A DNA stretch of 64,000 nucleotides, from positions 1-64,000 of the forward strand of contig NZ_OUMZ01000001.1 in the NCBI RefSeq assembly GCF_900327775.1. Reading direction: 5' to 3'. Below are positions 1-8,200 of this stretch, piece by piece (positions within the stretch are counted from its first letter, which is position 1; the number at the start of each line of letters is the position of its first letter). Position numbers and translations under genes: made by a program. The notes beneath the pieces were generated by a model. That model made no database searches. It was not told the DNA's origin and saw nothing but the letters and a program-made list of their open reading frames with translations. This DNA comes from Roseovarius sp. EL26. Its GTDB lineage: Bacteria; Pseudomonadota; Alphaproteobacteria; Rhodobacterales; Rhodobacteraceae.

Positions 1-127
1 TTTGATTGTGTTCTGCTCGACCTCCTGAAAGGTTTTATCAAGTCGCCACATTTTATGGCGGGTGAAATTTGGCAGGCCAATGTGCCAGTGTTACCAAGCC
101 TTTGATCGTTACAGATTGGAATTCACG

Positions 128-913
128 ATGTCCGCACCAACCAACGCCCTGAAAGCCGCGCTGAAACGCGGGGAAACACAGATCGGTTGCTGGGCCAGTT
201 TTGCTGATCCTTATGCAACAGAAGTGCTGTCGACAGCTGAGTTTGACTGGATTTTGATTGATGCAGAGCATTCACCCAATGATTTGCGTACGATCATGCA
301 CCAGCTTCAGATCCTTGAGGGCAAACGTTCAGATGCGGTGGTGCGCCTGCCAATGGGAGAGGATTGGTTGATCAAGCAAGTGTTAGATGCTGGTGCACAA
401 TCCTTACTGATCCCTATGGTCGAAACTGCGGAGCAGGCACGTGATCTTGTTAGGGCAACGCGCTATCCACCAGAAGGTATTCGCGGCTCTGGTGCGGCCC
501 TTGCACGGTCGTCGATGTTTGCCTCACGAAAGGACTACATTGAAACGGCAAATGCAGAAATATGTCTGATCATTCAGGTGGAAACCCGCGCTGCACTGGC
601 GGCCTTGGATGACATTTTGGCGGTTGATGGCGTGGACGCTGTTTTTATCGGCCCGTCAGACCTGTCTGTTGATATGGGGTATCAGGGCGACATGACCCAT
701 CCCGAAGTTCGTGCCGCTATCAAAGATGCACTGACCCGTATTGCCGCGTCTGATAAGGCGGCAGGCATTATATCGATCGACGATGACGAGGCGCAGGAAT
801 ATGCCGATTGGGGGGCATGTTTGTTGGCCGTTGGGATCGATGTTTTGATGCTTGCCACCACGGCGCGGGCGGCAATGCAGCGCTGGCGGTCGCGTGGTGG
901 TTCTGACCGTTGA
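128..913 (+). CDS. HpcH/HpaI-family aldolase
   Basis: This 261-residue protein belongs to the class II, metal-dependent HpcH/HpaI aldolases, which cleave 2-oxo-3-deoxy acids such as 4-hydroxy-2-oxoheptanedioate or 2-keto-3-deoxy-rhamnonate to pyruvate and an aldehyde. The family motif ILIDAEHSPND lies near residue 45, followed by VVRLP, the metal-binding glutamate in IIQVETRAAL and the metal-binding aspartate in FIGPSDLSVDMGY. I place the start at the ATG at 128 because GCWASF then falls at the usual distance from the N-terminus and a GGA lies about seven bases upstream; the reading frame is open further upstream to 62 but that part has no family similarity. A LysR gene follows on the opposite strand with no gap. 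The exact substrate cannot be told from sequence. Confidence 0.88.
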   Translation: MSAPTNALKAALKRGETQIGCWASFADPYATEVLSTAEFDWILIDAEHSPNDLRTIMHQLQILEGKRSDAVVRLPMGEDWLIKQVLDAGAQSLLIPMVETAEQARDLVRATRYPPEGIRGSGAALARSSMFASRKDYIETANAEICLIIQVETRAALAALDDILAVDGVDAVFIGPSDLSVDMGYQGDMTHPEVRAAIKDALTRIAASDKAAGIISIDDDEAQEYADWGACLLAVGIDVLMLATTARAAMQRWRSRGGSDR

Positions 914-1795
914 TTACAGTTGCTGAATGTCGATTGCGGCGATAATCGCCTCTAGCTGAGGGTCGGGTTGGTCAGGCTTGGGCCAGATGGCAAACAGACC
1001 CGCTCGGGCTTGCGGGGTGACAAGCGGGATGGTGATCAGGGGCTGGCCATCATAGCTGGTTGCGGTTGGCGGGTGCGAATAGCTGATCCCAATGCCCGCG
1101 CCATGCGCCGAAAGCGAACGCATCAATTCCAACGAGGCTGTGCGGTGGGCCACAACAGGGTCTATGCCAAGAGTGTCGAACAGTCGGCGCATATGTCCTT
1201 CTGATAGATCCTCGGAAAACAAAATCAGGGGATGAGGCACCAATTGTTCCATCTCCAGAACGGATTGCCCTGCTAAAGGGTGATCCGTCGCTAAAAAAGC
1301 CACGGGAACAACGTCTTTGAGTTTGCGGCGGCAAAAAGTACTTTCAAACCCAATGTCGTAGGTGATGGCGAGGTCGATCTGACCCTGTTTCATGCCGGTC
1401 GCTAAATCTGACAGCCGACCCTCTTTGCCGGTGAACTGGCGGTTGGGGAATTCTTGCTGCAATGTCCCGAGGGTTTTGGGTAGGTGCCAGGGGGCGATGT
1501 CCTCAAAACAGCCAAGAACAAATGGCCGCGTGGTTTCTGCTGAATACTCGAGAGTTGTCGCAGTGCTCACAAGCTCGCGTGCGTGGGTTATGAAGCGGTG
1601 CCCAAACGGCGTTGTCGTGATGGCACTACCCTTGCCACGCAGAAATATCTTGCGCCTCAGATGGTCCTCGACACGAGTGATGGCAACGGAAAGCGAGGGT
1701 TGCGACACATGCAAAACGCTGGCTGCATCCGTGAGGCTGCCCGTATCTGCGACGGCAAGGATGTATTCGTATTGGCGAAGAGTGATATATAGCAT
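914..1795 (-). CDS. LysR-family transcriptional regulator
   Basis: The 293-residue product has the LysR layout: a winged helix-turn-helix at residues 1-65 (LRQYEYILAVADTGSLTDAASVLHVS, then QPSLSVAI) and a periplasmic-binding-like effector domain from about residue 90 to the end. It is transcribed divergently from the PhyH-type oxygenase gene at 1876, and a dyad with an 11-base core lies in the 80-base gap, so that oxygenase is the most likely target. The gene stops exactly where the convergent aldolase gene stops. The effector is unknown; a substrate or product of the aldolase or oxygenase is an inference from position only. Confidence 0.92.
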   Translation of the reverse strand: MLYITLRQYEYILAVADTGSLTDAASVLHVSQPSLSVAITRVEDHLRRKIFLRGKGSAITTTPFGHRFITHARELVSTATTLEYSAETTRPFVLGCFEDIAPWHLPKTLGTLQQEFPNRQFTGKEGRLSDLATGMKQGQIDLAITYDIGFESTFCRRKLKDVVPVAFLATDHPLAGQSVLEMEQLVPHPLILFSEDLSEGHMRRLFDTLGIDPVVAHRTASLELMRSLSAHGAGIGISYSHPPTATSYDGQPLITIPLVTPQARAGLFAIWPKPDQPDPQLEAIIAAIDIQQL

Positions 1796-1838
1796 GAAGC
1801 TAATAATATAATTAAATAGTATTATTTGAAGCTAATAA
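1795..1838. promoter_or_regulatory. Candidate LysR operator between divergent genes
   Basis: The gap holds the inverted repeat AATAATA (1802-1808) / TATTATT (1820-1826) separated by 11 bases, which fits the T-N11-A style of LysR sites. It is flanked by a direct repeat of TGAAGCTAATAA at 1795-1806 and 1827-1838, 32 bases apart or about three helical turns. The site overlaps the start of the regulator gene, as expected for autoregulation. Binding is inferred. Confidence 0.45.
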
Positions 1839-1875
1839 AGCTGCAGGTTAATGTCCGGATGAAGAGAGGCATTAT

Positions 1876-2673
1876 ATGACACACCCACTGATCACCCAAA
1901 ACCATGTTGAGGCGTTCCAAAAGGATGGCGTTGTTCTTGTGAAAGGTCTGTTCAAAGACCATGTCGAAACGATCCGTCGCGGGATTCAGCGCAACATGAC
2001 AGAGTCTGGCCAATACGCAGCCGAGAACCTGAAAGAAGGGGAGGGTGGTCGCTTTTTTGATGATTACTGTAACTGGACCCGAATATCCGAGTTCGAAGAC
2101 GTGATCCGCACCTCACCGGCGGCGGCGGTTGCGGCAGATTTGATGTGCTCAGACCGGGTTCAGGTGTTTCATGATCATGTGCTTGTGAAAGAACCAGGGA
2201 CCTCCAAGCCCACACCGTGGCATCAGGATGGGCCGTATTATTTTGTCGACGGCATGCAAAACGTCAGCTTCTGGTCGCCAGTGGATCCGGTCAAAGGTGC
2301 CAGTCTGCGTTGTGTTGCTGGCAGTCATCGTTGGGAAAAACCAGTATTGCCGACCCGTTGGCTGTCGGAGGAAAATTTCTTTGCCGATAGCGATGCTTAC
2401 ATGCCAGTTCCTGATCCGGATGCCGAAGGGATGGAGATCCGCGAGTGGGAGATGGAGCCGGGCGATGCCGTGGCTTTTCACTATGGTACATTGCACGGCG
2501 CACGCGGCAACACGACCAAAAGCCGCCGCCGGGCCTTTTCCCTGCGTCTGGTTGGGGATGATGCGCGCTATGTTGAGCGCCCGGGTCCCACTTCGCCTCC
2601 GTTTCCCGGTCACGGGATGAAAACCGGGGATCACCTGCGCGAAGATTGGTTTCCGACAGTTTTTGAGCGATGA
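1876..2673 (+). CDS. Phytanoyl-CoA dioxygenase (PhyH) family protein
   Basis: This 265-residue protein is an Fe(II)/2-oxoglutarate dioxygenase of the PhyH type. The iron-binding facial triad is visible as HxD in TPWHQDGPYYF near residue 115 and the distal histidine in HYGTLHGARGN near residue 205, followed by the 2-oxoglutarate-binding arginine region in RRRAFSLRLVGD. Full length is typical for the family. Bacterial members hydroxylate varied small molecules, so no substrate is assigned. It is divergent from the LysR gene upstream and converges with the Lin0512 gene, leaving ten bases between the two stop codons. Confidence 0.88.
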   Translation: MTHPLITQNHVEAFQKDGVVLVKGLFKDHVETIRRGIQRNMTESGQYAAENLKEGEGGRFFDDYCNWTRISEFEDVIRTSPAAAVAADLMCSDRVQVFHDHVLVKEPGTSKPTPWHQDGPYYFVDGMQNVSFWSPVDPVKGASLRCVAGSHRWEKPVLPTRWLSEENFFADSDAYMPVPDPDAEGMEIREWEMEPGDAVAFHYGTLHGARGNTTKSRRRAFSLRLVGDDARYVERPGPTSPPFPGHGMKTGDHLREDWFPTVFER

Positions 2674-2683
2674 TTTGAATAGC

Positions 2684-3049
2684 TCAATCGTTCAGTGACC
2701 ACTTCTCTGATTGATTGGGCAGGAAAGCCTCTACCGCAGCGGTAGCGATGACGAGCGTTTCGCCGGTTTCCGGGTTGGTGACATTTTGCCCGCCGTGGGT
2801 GGCGGTAACGCTTGCACGGCCCCGGGGAAGAAGTTCAGCTAATTGCGTTGTGTTCAGCTTGTCCGGCTCCTGCACGCCAACGGTGACTTGCACCCGCATC
2901 TCGGTGTGATCTATGCCGATGGCCCCAAACAGTGGCAGGGTGGAATGGCGAAAGGCGTCTTCGATGGCGCGGCGGGCGGCCTTGTTGTAGTCCATACCGT
3001 GCAGGTCGTTGCCCATGCCCATCTCAATGATAAAACGTTGATCAGGCAT
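2684..3049 (-). CDS. Lin0512-family protein, copy with intact motif
   Basis: The 121-residue product is a Lin0512-family protein, a small conserved family of unknown function whose hallmark is GxGxDxHG near the N-terminus. Here the motif is intact as GMGNDLHG around residues 10-17, followed by MDYNKAARRAIEDAF. The start at 3049 is chosen because it places the motif at its usual position; the frame continues open upstream to 3094 but that would overlap the preceding gene by more than 50 bases. It is the last gene of a four-gene operon behind the SBP56 gene and overlaps the preceding paralog by eight bases, which suggests translational coupling and a shared complex. Confidence 0.82.
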   Translation of the reverse strand: MPDQRFIIEMGMGNDLHGMDYNKAARRAIEDAFRHSTLPLFGAIGIDHTEMRVQVTVGVQEPDKLNTTQLAELLPRGRASVTATHGGQNVTNPETGETLVIATAAVEAFLPNQSEKWSLND

Positions 3050-3392
3050 CGGTGTGCTCCATATCAAAACTGACGGAAATAGCGGCGTTTGCAATCACAG
3101 TTGGGTTGCCATCGGGTCTGGGTACATCCAGCCCGCCGTGGATGGCAGTTACGCTTATCTGCCCGTAGGGGAAGATCGATTTCAGGGCGTCACAATTCAC
3201 CTGCTCAGGGTGCTGCACTGCAATTTCCAGGTCAATCAGCATCGCCTCTTTTGGAAAGCCGAACAGCTCGGCCATATTGATAGAATTGTGCCACAGTGCG
3301 TCTTTGACCGCGCGCCGAGCGGCTTCGGTATAATCCTGTCGGCGCAGGGATGAACCCATGCCAAATTCGGTGAGCATACGGTGTTTGGGCAT
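3042..3392 (-). CDS. Lin0512-family protein, copy with altered motif
   Basis: This 116-residue paralog of the next gene shares the family fold cues (FGMG at residue 9, then QDYTEAARRAVKDALWHN, and a C-terminal AIHGGLDVPRPDG matching ATHGGQNVTNPETG in its partner). The family motif GxGxDxHG is altered to GMGSSLRR, so the conserved Asp, His and final Gly are all replaced. I chose the ATG at 3392, 19 codons inside the longest open frame, because MPKHRMLTEFGMG then aligns with the partner. The altered copy may be a structural, non-catalytic subunit of a hetero-oligomer; that is inference. Confidence 0.8.
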   Translation of the reverse strand: MPKHRMLTEFGMGSSLRRQDYTEAARRAVKDALWHNSINMAELFGFPKEAMLIDLEIAVQHPEQVNCDALKSIFPYGQISVTAIHGGLDVPRPDGNPTVIANAAISVSFDMEHTDA

Positions 3393-3445
3393 GGCGCTGT
3401 CCTTTGGTTCAGTTTTGCAAGTGATGGCCTGATCAGGCGGGCGCG

Positions 3446-4105
3446 TCAATGCAGGGTCAGCAGGGAAATCACACCCACAAGGATCAGACTAAGCGCCCAA
3501 ACCACATCAAGATTGAACCAGCCCTTTGAAAGAAATTTCAGACCCAACCAATGATAGACACCGACCGCCATTAGGCCGCCAGCCGCGGTCATGGCAAGCG
3601 TATGTGCAAGCGCCACCAGCAGGGCATTGGTGGTGTTTTCTGACATCAGGGAATAGGCGGCGGCATGGCCCGTGTCTTCAACCGCTAATCCGCAGATGCC
3701 AAGGTAAATGGGGACGAGCATGAGCCCAGCCCCATGCGCCATCGCGGCCAAGAACGACCATAGTGCCAACCGAGTTGGTGGCACGCGTGCCAAAAAGCGG
3801 GGATGACGGCGGTTGATCAGAAGGTAAACCCCAAGGCTAATGACCAAAAGCCCGGCACCGATTTGAATTTCGCGCTGCCATTCCAGCAGTGCGATCATAG
3901 CAGAGAAAGGAAGCAAAATGGCCAGCATGGCCAGCAGGTGACCAAAAGCGAGTGCCATCAGGGCCTTGTAGAGGCTACCGTAGTTTCGTTCCATCAACGC
4001 GGCAGAGACCGCAAGCGGCCAGCCCATGCCGGGATTGATACCGTGATAAAGGCCAGAAGCGGCAACCGCCCCCCAGAGGGCCGTTGCCGATGTCAGATCA
4101 GCCAC
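3446..4105 (-). CDS. Multi-spanning membrane protein, operon with SBP56
   Basis: The 219-residue protein has about six hydrophobic segments (around residues 8-35, 46-72, 78-98, 110-135, 158-180 and 195-218). The opening GLYHGINPGMGWPLAV and the later GHLLAM resemble the pattern of small metal or sulfite permeases of the NicO/TauE type, but I cannot assign it to a family with confidence. It starts three bases after the stop of the SBP56 gene and lies ahead of the two Lin0512 genes, so all four are probably co-transcribed. Supply of a metal to, or removal of a product from, the SBP56 enzyme is a reasonable but untested role. Confidence 0.7.
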   Translation of the reverse strand: MADLTSATALWGAVAASGLYHGINPGMGWPLAVSAALMERNYGSLYKALMALAFGHLLAMLAILLPFSAMIALLEWQREIQIGAGLLVISLGVYLLINRRHPRFLARVPPTRLALWSFLAAMAHGAGLMLVPIYLGICGLAVEDTGHAAAYSLMSENTTNALLVALAHTLAMTAAGGLMAVGVYHWLGLKFLSKGWFNLDVVWALSLILVGVISLLTLH

Positions 4106-4108
4106 TTG

Positions 4109-5509
4109 TTAGACGGAAGGATAGCAGAAACTGTCGGTGGAACAGTCGCCCCCCTCAAGCCGGATCTGGTGACTGCGGTAGCCTTTTGGAAAGTCCACCC
4201 AGAAATCCTTATCTAAGGTCAGCCCCCCGTCCGCACCAGCATTGGCCATGACCATCGCGGCACCCCGTTCGCCAGGGTAAAACTGATCATCCCAAGTGGA
4301 ATAGAGCGAGTTGGTCCAGTAGACCCGTTTGCCATCGCGGCTGATCTCAACCATCTGCGGACCGTAACCAAAGTCATTGCCGTTGGGATGTTTGTGCTTG
4401 GCGACAATACCACCCAGTTCGACCTTGCCGGCCAGTTTGGGGTTCATCGGATCACTGACATCATACTGATGCATCTCACCTGTTCCCCAGCAGGCGACAT
4501 AGAGGAATTTATCATCAAGGCTGAGGTCAATATCCGTTACCAGGGGTGGCACGGCTGAGAACCCTTTGAGCAGCTCTGGCAGGTCATCCGGGTCTGCCGG
4601 TTGCGGCGGAATTGTAACCGTTTTCTTGGCTTCAAACGTCCCATCTTCATTGCGCCACCATGTCCAGATAGAGCCCTCTAAGTTGGTGGTGTCGACCACC
4701 ACGCCGCAAAACCCGTATTCCTTGACCGGGTCATGTGCTGGCCGAATTTCCAGCGCCATCTGGTGGTTTTCGCCAAAGTCGATGGTCTGCACGTTTTTGC
4801 GCGCGCGCAAATCCCAAAAATGAATGCGATGGCCATATTTATTGGATAGAAGGTCCTCGGGCACGATGCCATTTTCATATTGTGGAGGCAGACCCCATTC
4901 AGAGCTGATCATGTAGTTGCGTGGCAAGTTCCACCAGAAATCATACTGTTTGTCCTGCACGCCGCGATCCATTTCATAGCGGCCGAGAATCTCAAAGGTC
5001 TCGCAGTCCATGATGAAAATGCCGGGTGGTCCATCAGTCCCGTCCGGGCCACCGCCGCCAAGGGTCGAAACATAGATACCTTCGGGGCCGCAATGGATGG
5101 TGTGGGGCCGTGAATAGCCGGTTTTTGCGAACACTTCTTCTGGCTCAATAATCTTGTGTATCTTTGCCTTGAGCGGCTCTTTCACATCAATCACATAAAT
5201 GCGGGATGAGCGTATCCCCGGAATGATGAGATAGCGCCGCTCAAGGAAAGCATGCCCTGTGAGCGGGGATAACGCGGAGGAACAGGCGTTCCATCCGAAA
5301 TGGTGAAATTCGTCGCCCGTGTTGGGCATGATCACCTGATGCACGATCTGGCTGTAGGTTTTGGATTTAGGATCGACGTCCACGACCGCAAGGCCATCGG
5401 GTTGCTTGCCATCGGGACTGAGCATCAAAGTAAAGGCCAGCTTTTCAACGGGGGCTTCCATCGCAAGCTTTGGCGTTGCGTGGAATGTCGGATCAGGGCG
5501 CAGGTTCAT
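4109..5509 (-). CDS. mtoX: SBP56-family protein, methanethiol oxidase-like
   Basis: The 466-residue product matches the selenium-binding protein 56 family, whose characterised bacterial members are copper-dependent methanethiol oxidases converting methanethiol to formaldehyde, hydrogen sulfide and hydrogen peroxide. Visible family motifs are HHFGWNACSS (Cys76, the residue linked to selenium binding), YSRPHTIHCGPEG, FWWNLPRNYMISSEWG and GTGEMHQYDVSDP, spread over a seven-bladed propeller of usual length. I see no signal peptide, whereas the characterised Hyphomicrobium enzyme is periplasmic. Methanethiol arises in Roseobacters from DMSP demethylation, so the role fits the host. The neighbours usually described for mtoX, a SCO1/SenC protein and a MauG protein, are absent; a membrane protein and two Lin0512 proteins take their place. 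Confidence 0.82.
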   Translation of the reverse strand: MNLRPDPTFHATPKLAMEAPVEKLAFTLMLSPDGKQPDGLAVVDVDPKSKTYSQIVHQVIMPNTGDEFHHFGWNACSSALSPLTGHAFLERRYLIIPGIRSSRIYVIDVKEPLKAKIHKIIEPEEVFAKTGYSRPHTIHCGPEGIYVSTLGGGGPDGTDGPPGIFIMDCETFEILGRYEMDRGVQDKQYDFWWNLPRNYMISSEWGLPPQYENGIVPEDLLSNKYGHRIHFWDLRARKNVQTIDFGENHQMALEIRPAHDPVKEYGFCGVVVDTTNLEGSIWTWWRNEDGTFEAKKTVTIPPQPADPDDLPELLKGFSAVPPLVTDIDLSLDDKFLYVACWGTGEMHQYDVSDPMNPKLAGKVELGGIVAKHKHPNGNDFGYGPQMVEISRDGKRVYWTNSLYSTWDDQFYPGERGAAMVMANAGADGGLTLDKDFWVDFPKGYRSHQIRLEGGDCSTDSFCYPSV

Positions 5510-5768
5510 AATGCTGTTCCTCCCAAAACATCTATGTGCCGATCAAAAATCGCTTTTTAAGGTAAGGTTGCACAGAATCAATTGTCTGACAATTAAAATT
5601 TTTCCCAACCTATGCATATGATTTGGAATAATATTCTCATGATTTCGCGACTCTTCGCTGATTGTGCTGACTCAATTGAGAGCATCTCAGAGCATGGATT
5701 GGACAAAGGGATTATAACTTTAGGCTAGGTGTAAAGTGCCTTTATTGCCTAATCAATCGATGTCAAAA
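5510..5768. other. AT-rich intergenic region upstream of mtoX operon
   Basis: This stretch holds no credible gene. It is AT-rich and should contain the minus-strand promoter of the SBP56 operon, whose start codon is at 5509. I see no convincing operator or riboswitch in it. Confidence 0.5.
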
Positions 5769-5771
5769 TGC

Positions 5772-5802
5772 AACTGCGCCCTCCCATAGGGAAGGCGCAG
5801 TT
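5772..5802 (-). terminator. Hairpin terminator after cobO
   Basis: AACTGCGCC (5772-5780) pairs with GGCGCAGTT (5794-5802), and TCCC pairs with GGGA inside it around an ATA loop, giving a stem of about 13 pairs with one mismatch. On the minus strand a short T-rich run follows. It lies 38 bases beyond the cobO stop. Confidence 0.6.
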
Positions 5803-5840
5803 CTATATTGAAAACTGTAAATGTCAGTCCGAACCGTGGC

Positions 5841-6449
5841 CTAAAACTCCACCCCAATCTGGGCTTTGACGCCTGAGCGGAAGGGGTGTTTGATCAGTTC
5901 CATCTCGGTCACCAGATCGGCGATCTCAATGAGGTCATCCTTGGCGTTACGGCCCGTCATCACCACATGGGTCATGTGGGGTTTTTCTTCGGCAAGGAAC
6001 TGCACCACATCGTTGATGTCCAGATAGTCATAGCGCAGGGCGATGTTGATCTCGTCTAGCAGCACCATCTTGTTGCTTTCATCCCGGATCAGCTCTTTGG
6101 CTTTTTCCCAAGCAGCCTGTGCCATCTCGGTGTCGCGGGTGCGGTCCTGGGTTTCCCAGGTAAAGCCTTCGCCCATAGTGTGGAACGAACAGGTATCGGA
6201 GAATTTGTCCAAAATCATGTCCCGCTCGCCGGTGGACATGCCGCCTTTGATGAACTGAACCACGGCACATTTCATGTCATGTGCGATGCAGCGAAAGATC
6301 ATGCCAAACGCAGCCGAGGATTTGCCCTTGCCCTTACCGGTGTGGACAATGATCAGGCCCTTTTCATCTGTTTTGGTGGCCATGATCTTATCGCGCGAGG
6401 CCTTTTTCTTAGCCATTTTCATCGCGTGGCGCTCTGGATCTACGCTCAT
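5841..6449 (-). CDS. cobO: Cob(I)yrinic acid a,c-diamide adenosyltransferase
   Basis: The 202-residue protein is the CobA/CobO/BtuR type corrinoid adenosyltransferase, which attaches the 5'-deoxyadenosyl group from ATP to the cobalt of the corrin ring. The P-loop variant HTGKGKGKSSAAFG lies near residue 36, followed by AVVQFIKGG, the MVLLDEINIALRYDYLD Walker B-like region and MTGRNA, all in family order. The ATG at 6449 is preferred over the upstream ATG at 6506 because a GGAGG sits seven bases ahead of it. It stands apart from the other cobalamin genes of the window and has its own terminator. Confidence 0.95.
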   Translation of the reverse strand: MSVDPERHAMKMAKKKASRDKIMATKTDEKGLIIVHTGKGKGKSSAAFGMIFRCIAHDMKCAVVQFIKGGMSTGERDMILDKFSDTCSFHTMGEGFTWETQDRTRDTEMAQAAWEKAKELIRDESNKMVLLDEINIALRYDYLDINDVVQFLAEEKPHMTHVVMTGRNAKDDLIEIADLVTEMELIKHPFRSGVKAQIGVEF

Positions 6450-6763
6450 AATTATCCTCCCGGGTATTGTTAGGTTGAGTGTGGTTGAGCGCGCCCAGAT
6501 GTTCAAGCCGGATTGCGACGAATTGGGAGTATTGCAAGACTTTCCCAGAAAATTCTAGCGTTGGGACAGCTGCAACTGATTAAGCTGCAGGGTGCACAGT
6601 GAAATCACTTCAAATTCACAGGGGTCATAGTATGGTGCAGCGATAAAAGATGAAACGACCATTGCCGCAAAGGCTGTGACATATTTGGATTGTGGCTTAA
6701 CATGCTGACAACGCTCTATTTTGGGATATGCAGTGCCGCGATTTCTCATGCGAAGGATCAAAG
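6450..6763. other. Intergenic region between divergent cobO and M24 gene
   Basis: This 314-base gap between two outward-facing genes carries both promoters. I found no tRNA, riboswitch or convincing open reading frame in it; in particular there is no cobalamin riboswitch ahead of cobO. Confidence 0.5.
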
Positions 6764-7906
6764 ATGTTTCGAGAAAGATTAAGCCGTTTTCAAACGAAAC
6801 TGACAGAGGGCGGCATTGACGTCGCTTTGGTAACGGATGACGATAATGTCTACTATCTGACAGGTTATTACGATTATCTGCATATGGAATTTGGCCGCCC
6901 GACCATTCTGGTTGTTCCCAAGGATGGAGAGGTGCTGCTGATTACACCGACGATTGACCTGAACTCAGCTCAGGCCGCGGCGCAGGTCGATCGCATTTCC
7001 GCCTGGAACGACGGTATGGGCAATGAGTGGCGAGAGGAATTGCCCGCGGCGGTGAAGAACGCCGGATCAGTTGCGATTGAGCCCGGCCATATGCCGCCGC
7101 TGGTGCGGACCTATGTGAATGAGCTGATCAATGCTGATAAGCTGAGCAGCGCAACGCCAATTCTGAACGAAATGCGGATGATCAAATCTGCCCAAGAGTT
7201 GCAACTGGCGCGTCACGCTGGCGAAGTTGCAACCGCGATGATGACTGCAGGCCGCGCTGCGATAGGTGATGGTGTGCCAGAATTTGAAGTTGCCATTGCG
7301 ACATCACAAGCCGGTACCCGCAAAGCAGCGGCGCTTCTTGCTGCACATTACGATGATACGGATATGTCACCCAACACGCATTTTCTACAGATCATGGCGT
7401 CGGGTCAGGATATCATTAAAACACATCATCGGGCCTCGACACGGATCATGCGACATGGCGAACCGGTGTTCTTATGTTTTTGTGGCATGACAAACTTTCA
7501 TCGCTTCAAGCTGGGGTTTGATCGCACGTTCTGGATTGGCGAAGCTGACCCGGCGCAGGTGGCCGTTTACGAAGTGGCGATTGCCAGCCAAAAGGCCGCA
7601 CTGGATGCGCTTCGACCGGGTGTTACCGCGGAAAGTATTCACGCTGAATATGCTGAAGTCATCCAGGGTGCTGGGTATGAATACCCCTTCCGCTGTGGCC
7701 GTGCGACGGGTTTCAGTTTTCTTGAGGCACCTCAACTGGTGACAGGTGATAAAACTATCATCCAGCCGGGTATGGTGCTTGCGGTTGATGGATCGGTGTC
7801 GGTTGATACGTTCCGGGCGCAGGTCGGGGATAGCTTCATCATCACCGAGGACGGCTGGGAGGCGCTGACCTACCATCCCAAATCTGCAAATGATGTCATT
7901 TTGTGA
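6764..7906 (+). CDS. Creatinase-like M24 protein lacking metal ligands
   Basis: The 380-residue protein has the creatinase N-terminal domain (residues 1-130, with YYLTGYYDYLHMEFGRP) and the C-terminal pita-bread fold of Xaa-Pro peptidases. The five metal ligands of M24 peptidases appear to be lost: the two-Asp segment reads FLCFCGMTNFHRFKLGFDRTF, GHGxG reads GRATG, the GMVFTIEPG glutamate is aspartate in GMVLAVDGSV, and the last glutamate is missing in RAQVGDSF. This is the state of creatinase and ectoine hydrolase, so a metal-free amidohydrolase is more likely than a peptidase. The start at 6764 follows a GAAGGA; the upstream ATG at 6728 adds residues with no homology. The gene lies just outside the left boundary of the probable island. 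Confidence 0.8.
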   Translation: MFRERLSRFQTKLTEGGIDVALVTDDDNVYYLTGYYDYLHMEFGRPTILVVPKDGEVLLITPTIDLNSAQAAAQVDRISAWNDGMGNEWREELPAAVKNAGSVAIEPGHMPPLVRTYVNELINADKLSSATPILNEMRMIKSAQELQLARHAGEVATAMMTAGRAAIGDGVPEFEVAIATSQAGTRKAAALLAAHYDDTDMSPNTHFLQIMASGQDIIKTHHRASTRIMRHGEPVFLCFCGMTNFHRFKLGFDRTFWIGEADPAQVAVYEVAIASQKAALDALRPGVTAESIHAEYAEVIQGAGYEYPFRCGRATGFSFLEAPQLVTGDKTIIQPGMVLAVDGSVSVDTFRAQVGDSFIITEDGWEALTYHPKSANDVIL

Positions 7907-7923
7907 TTTTGCTCGGGAAGTGA

Positions 7924-7940
7924 TGGTGCCCCACACGGAC
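7924..7940. repeat. Island left attachment-like repeat (attR)
   Basis: TGGTGCCCCACACGGAC repeats the 3' end of the tRNA-Thr gene (22221-22238, TGGTGCCCCCACACGGAC) in the same orientation, with one missing C. It lies 17 bases after the stop of the M24 gene. Such a copy is what a tyrosine integrase leaves at the far end of an island inserted into a tRNA gene. Confidence 0.7.
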
Positions 7941-8200
7941 CCACATTGGCAAGTTAGGGTGTTTTATATAAAAGATTAAATACATGTTATATATTTAAAT
8001 ACCCCCAAACAACGAATCCAAGGTGCTATATTAGTGATTTTTGGCATCGCTCATTTTCACGTGCCTAAATGATCATCGGCTTTCTAAGCTTCTGTCGCAT
8101 TCGTTGGTCGTTGAGCCGCCATACGCCAGCGGTCGGCTGAAAAATGCAAATTAGAATCAGACACCAGTTCTATTTCCGATGCCATAGGGCATATGCCGCG

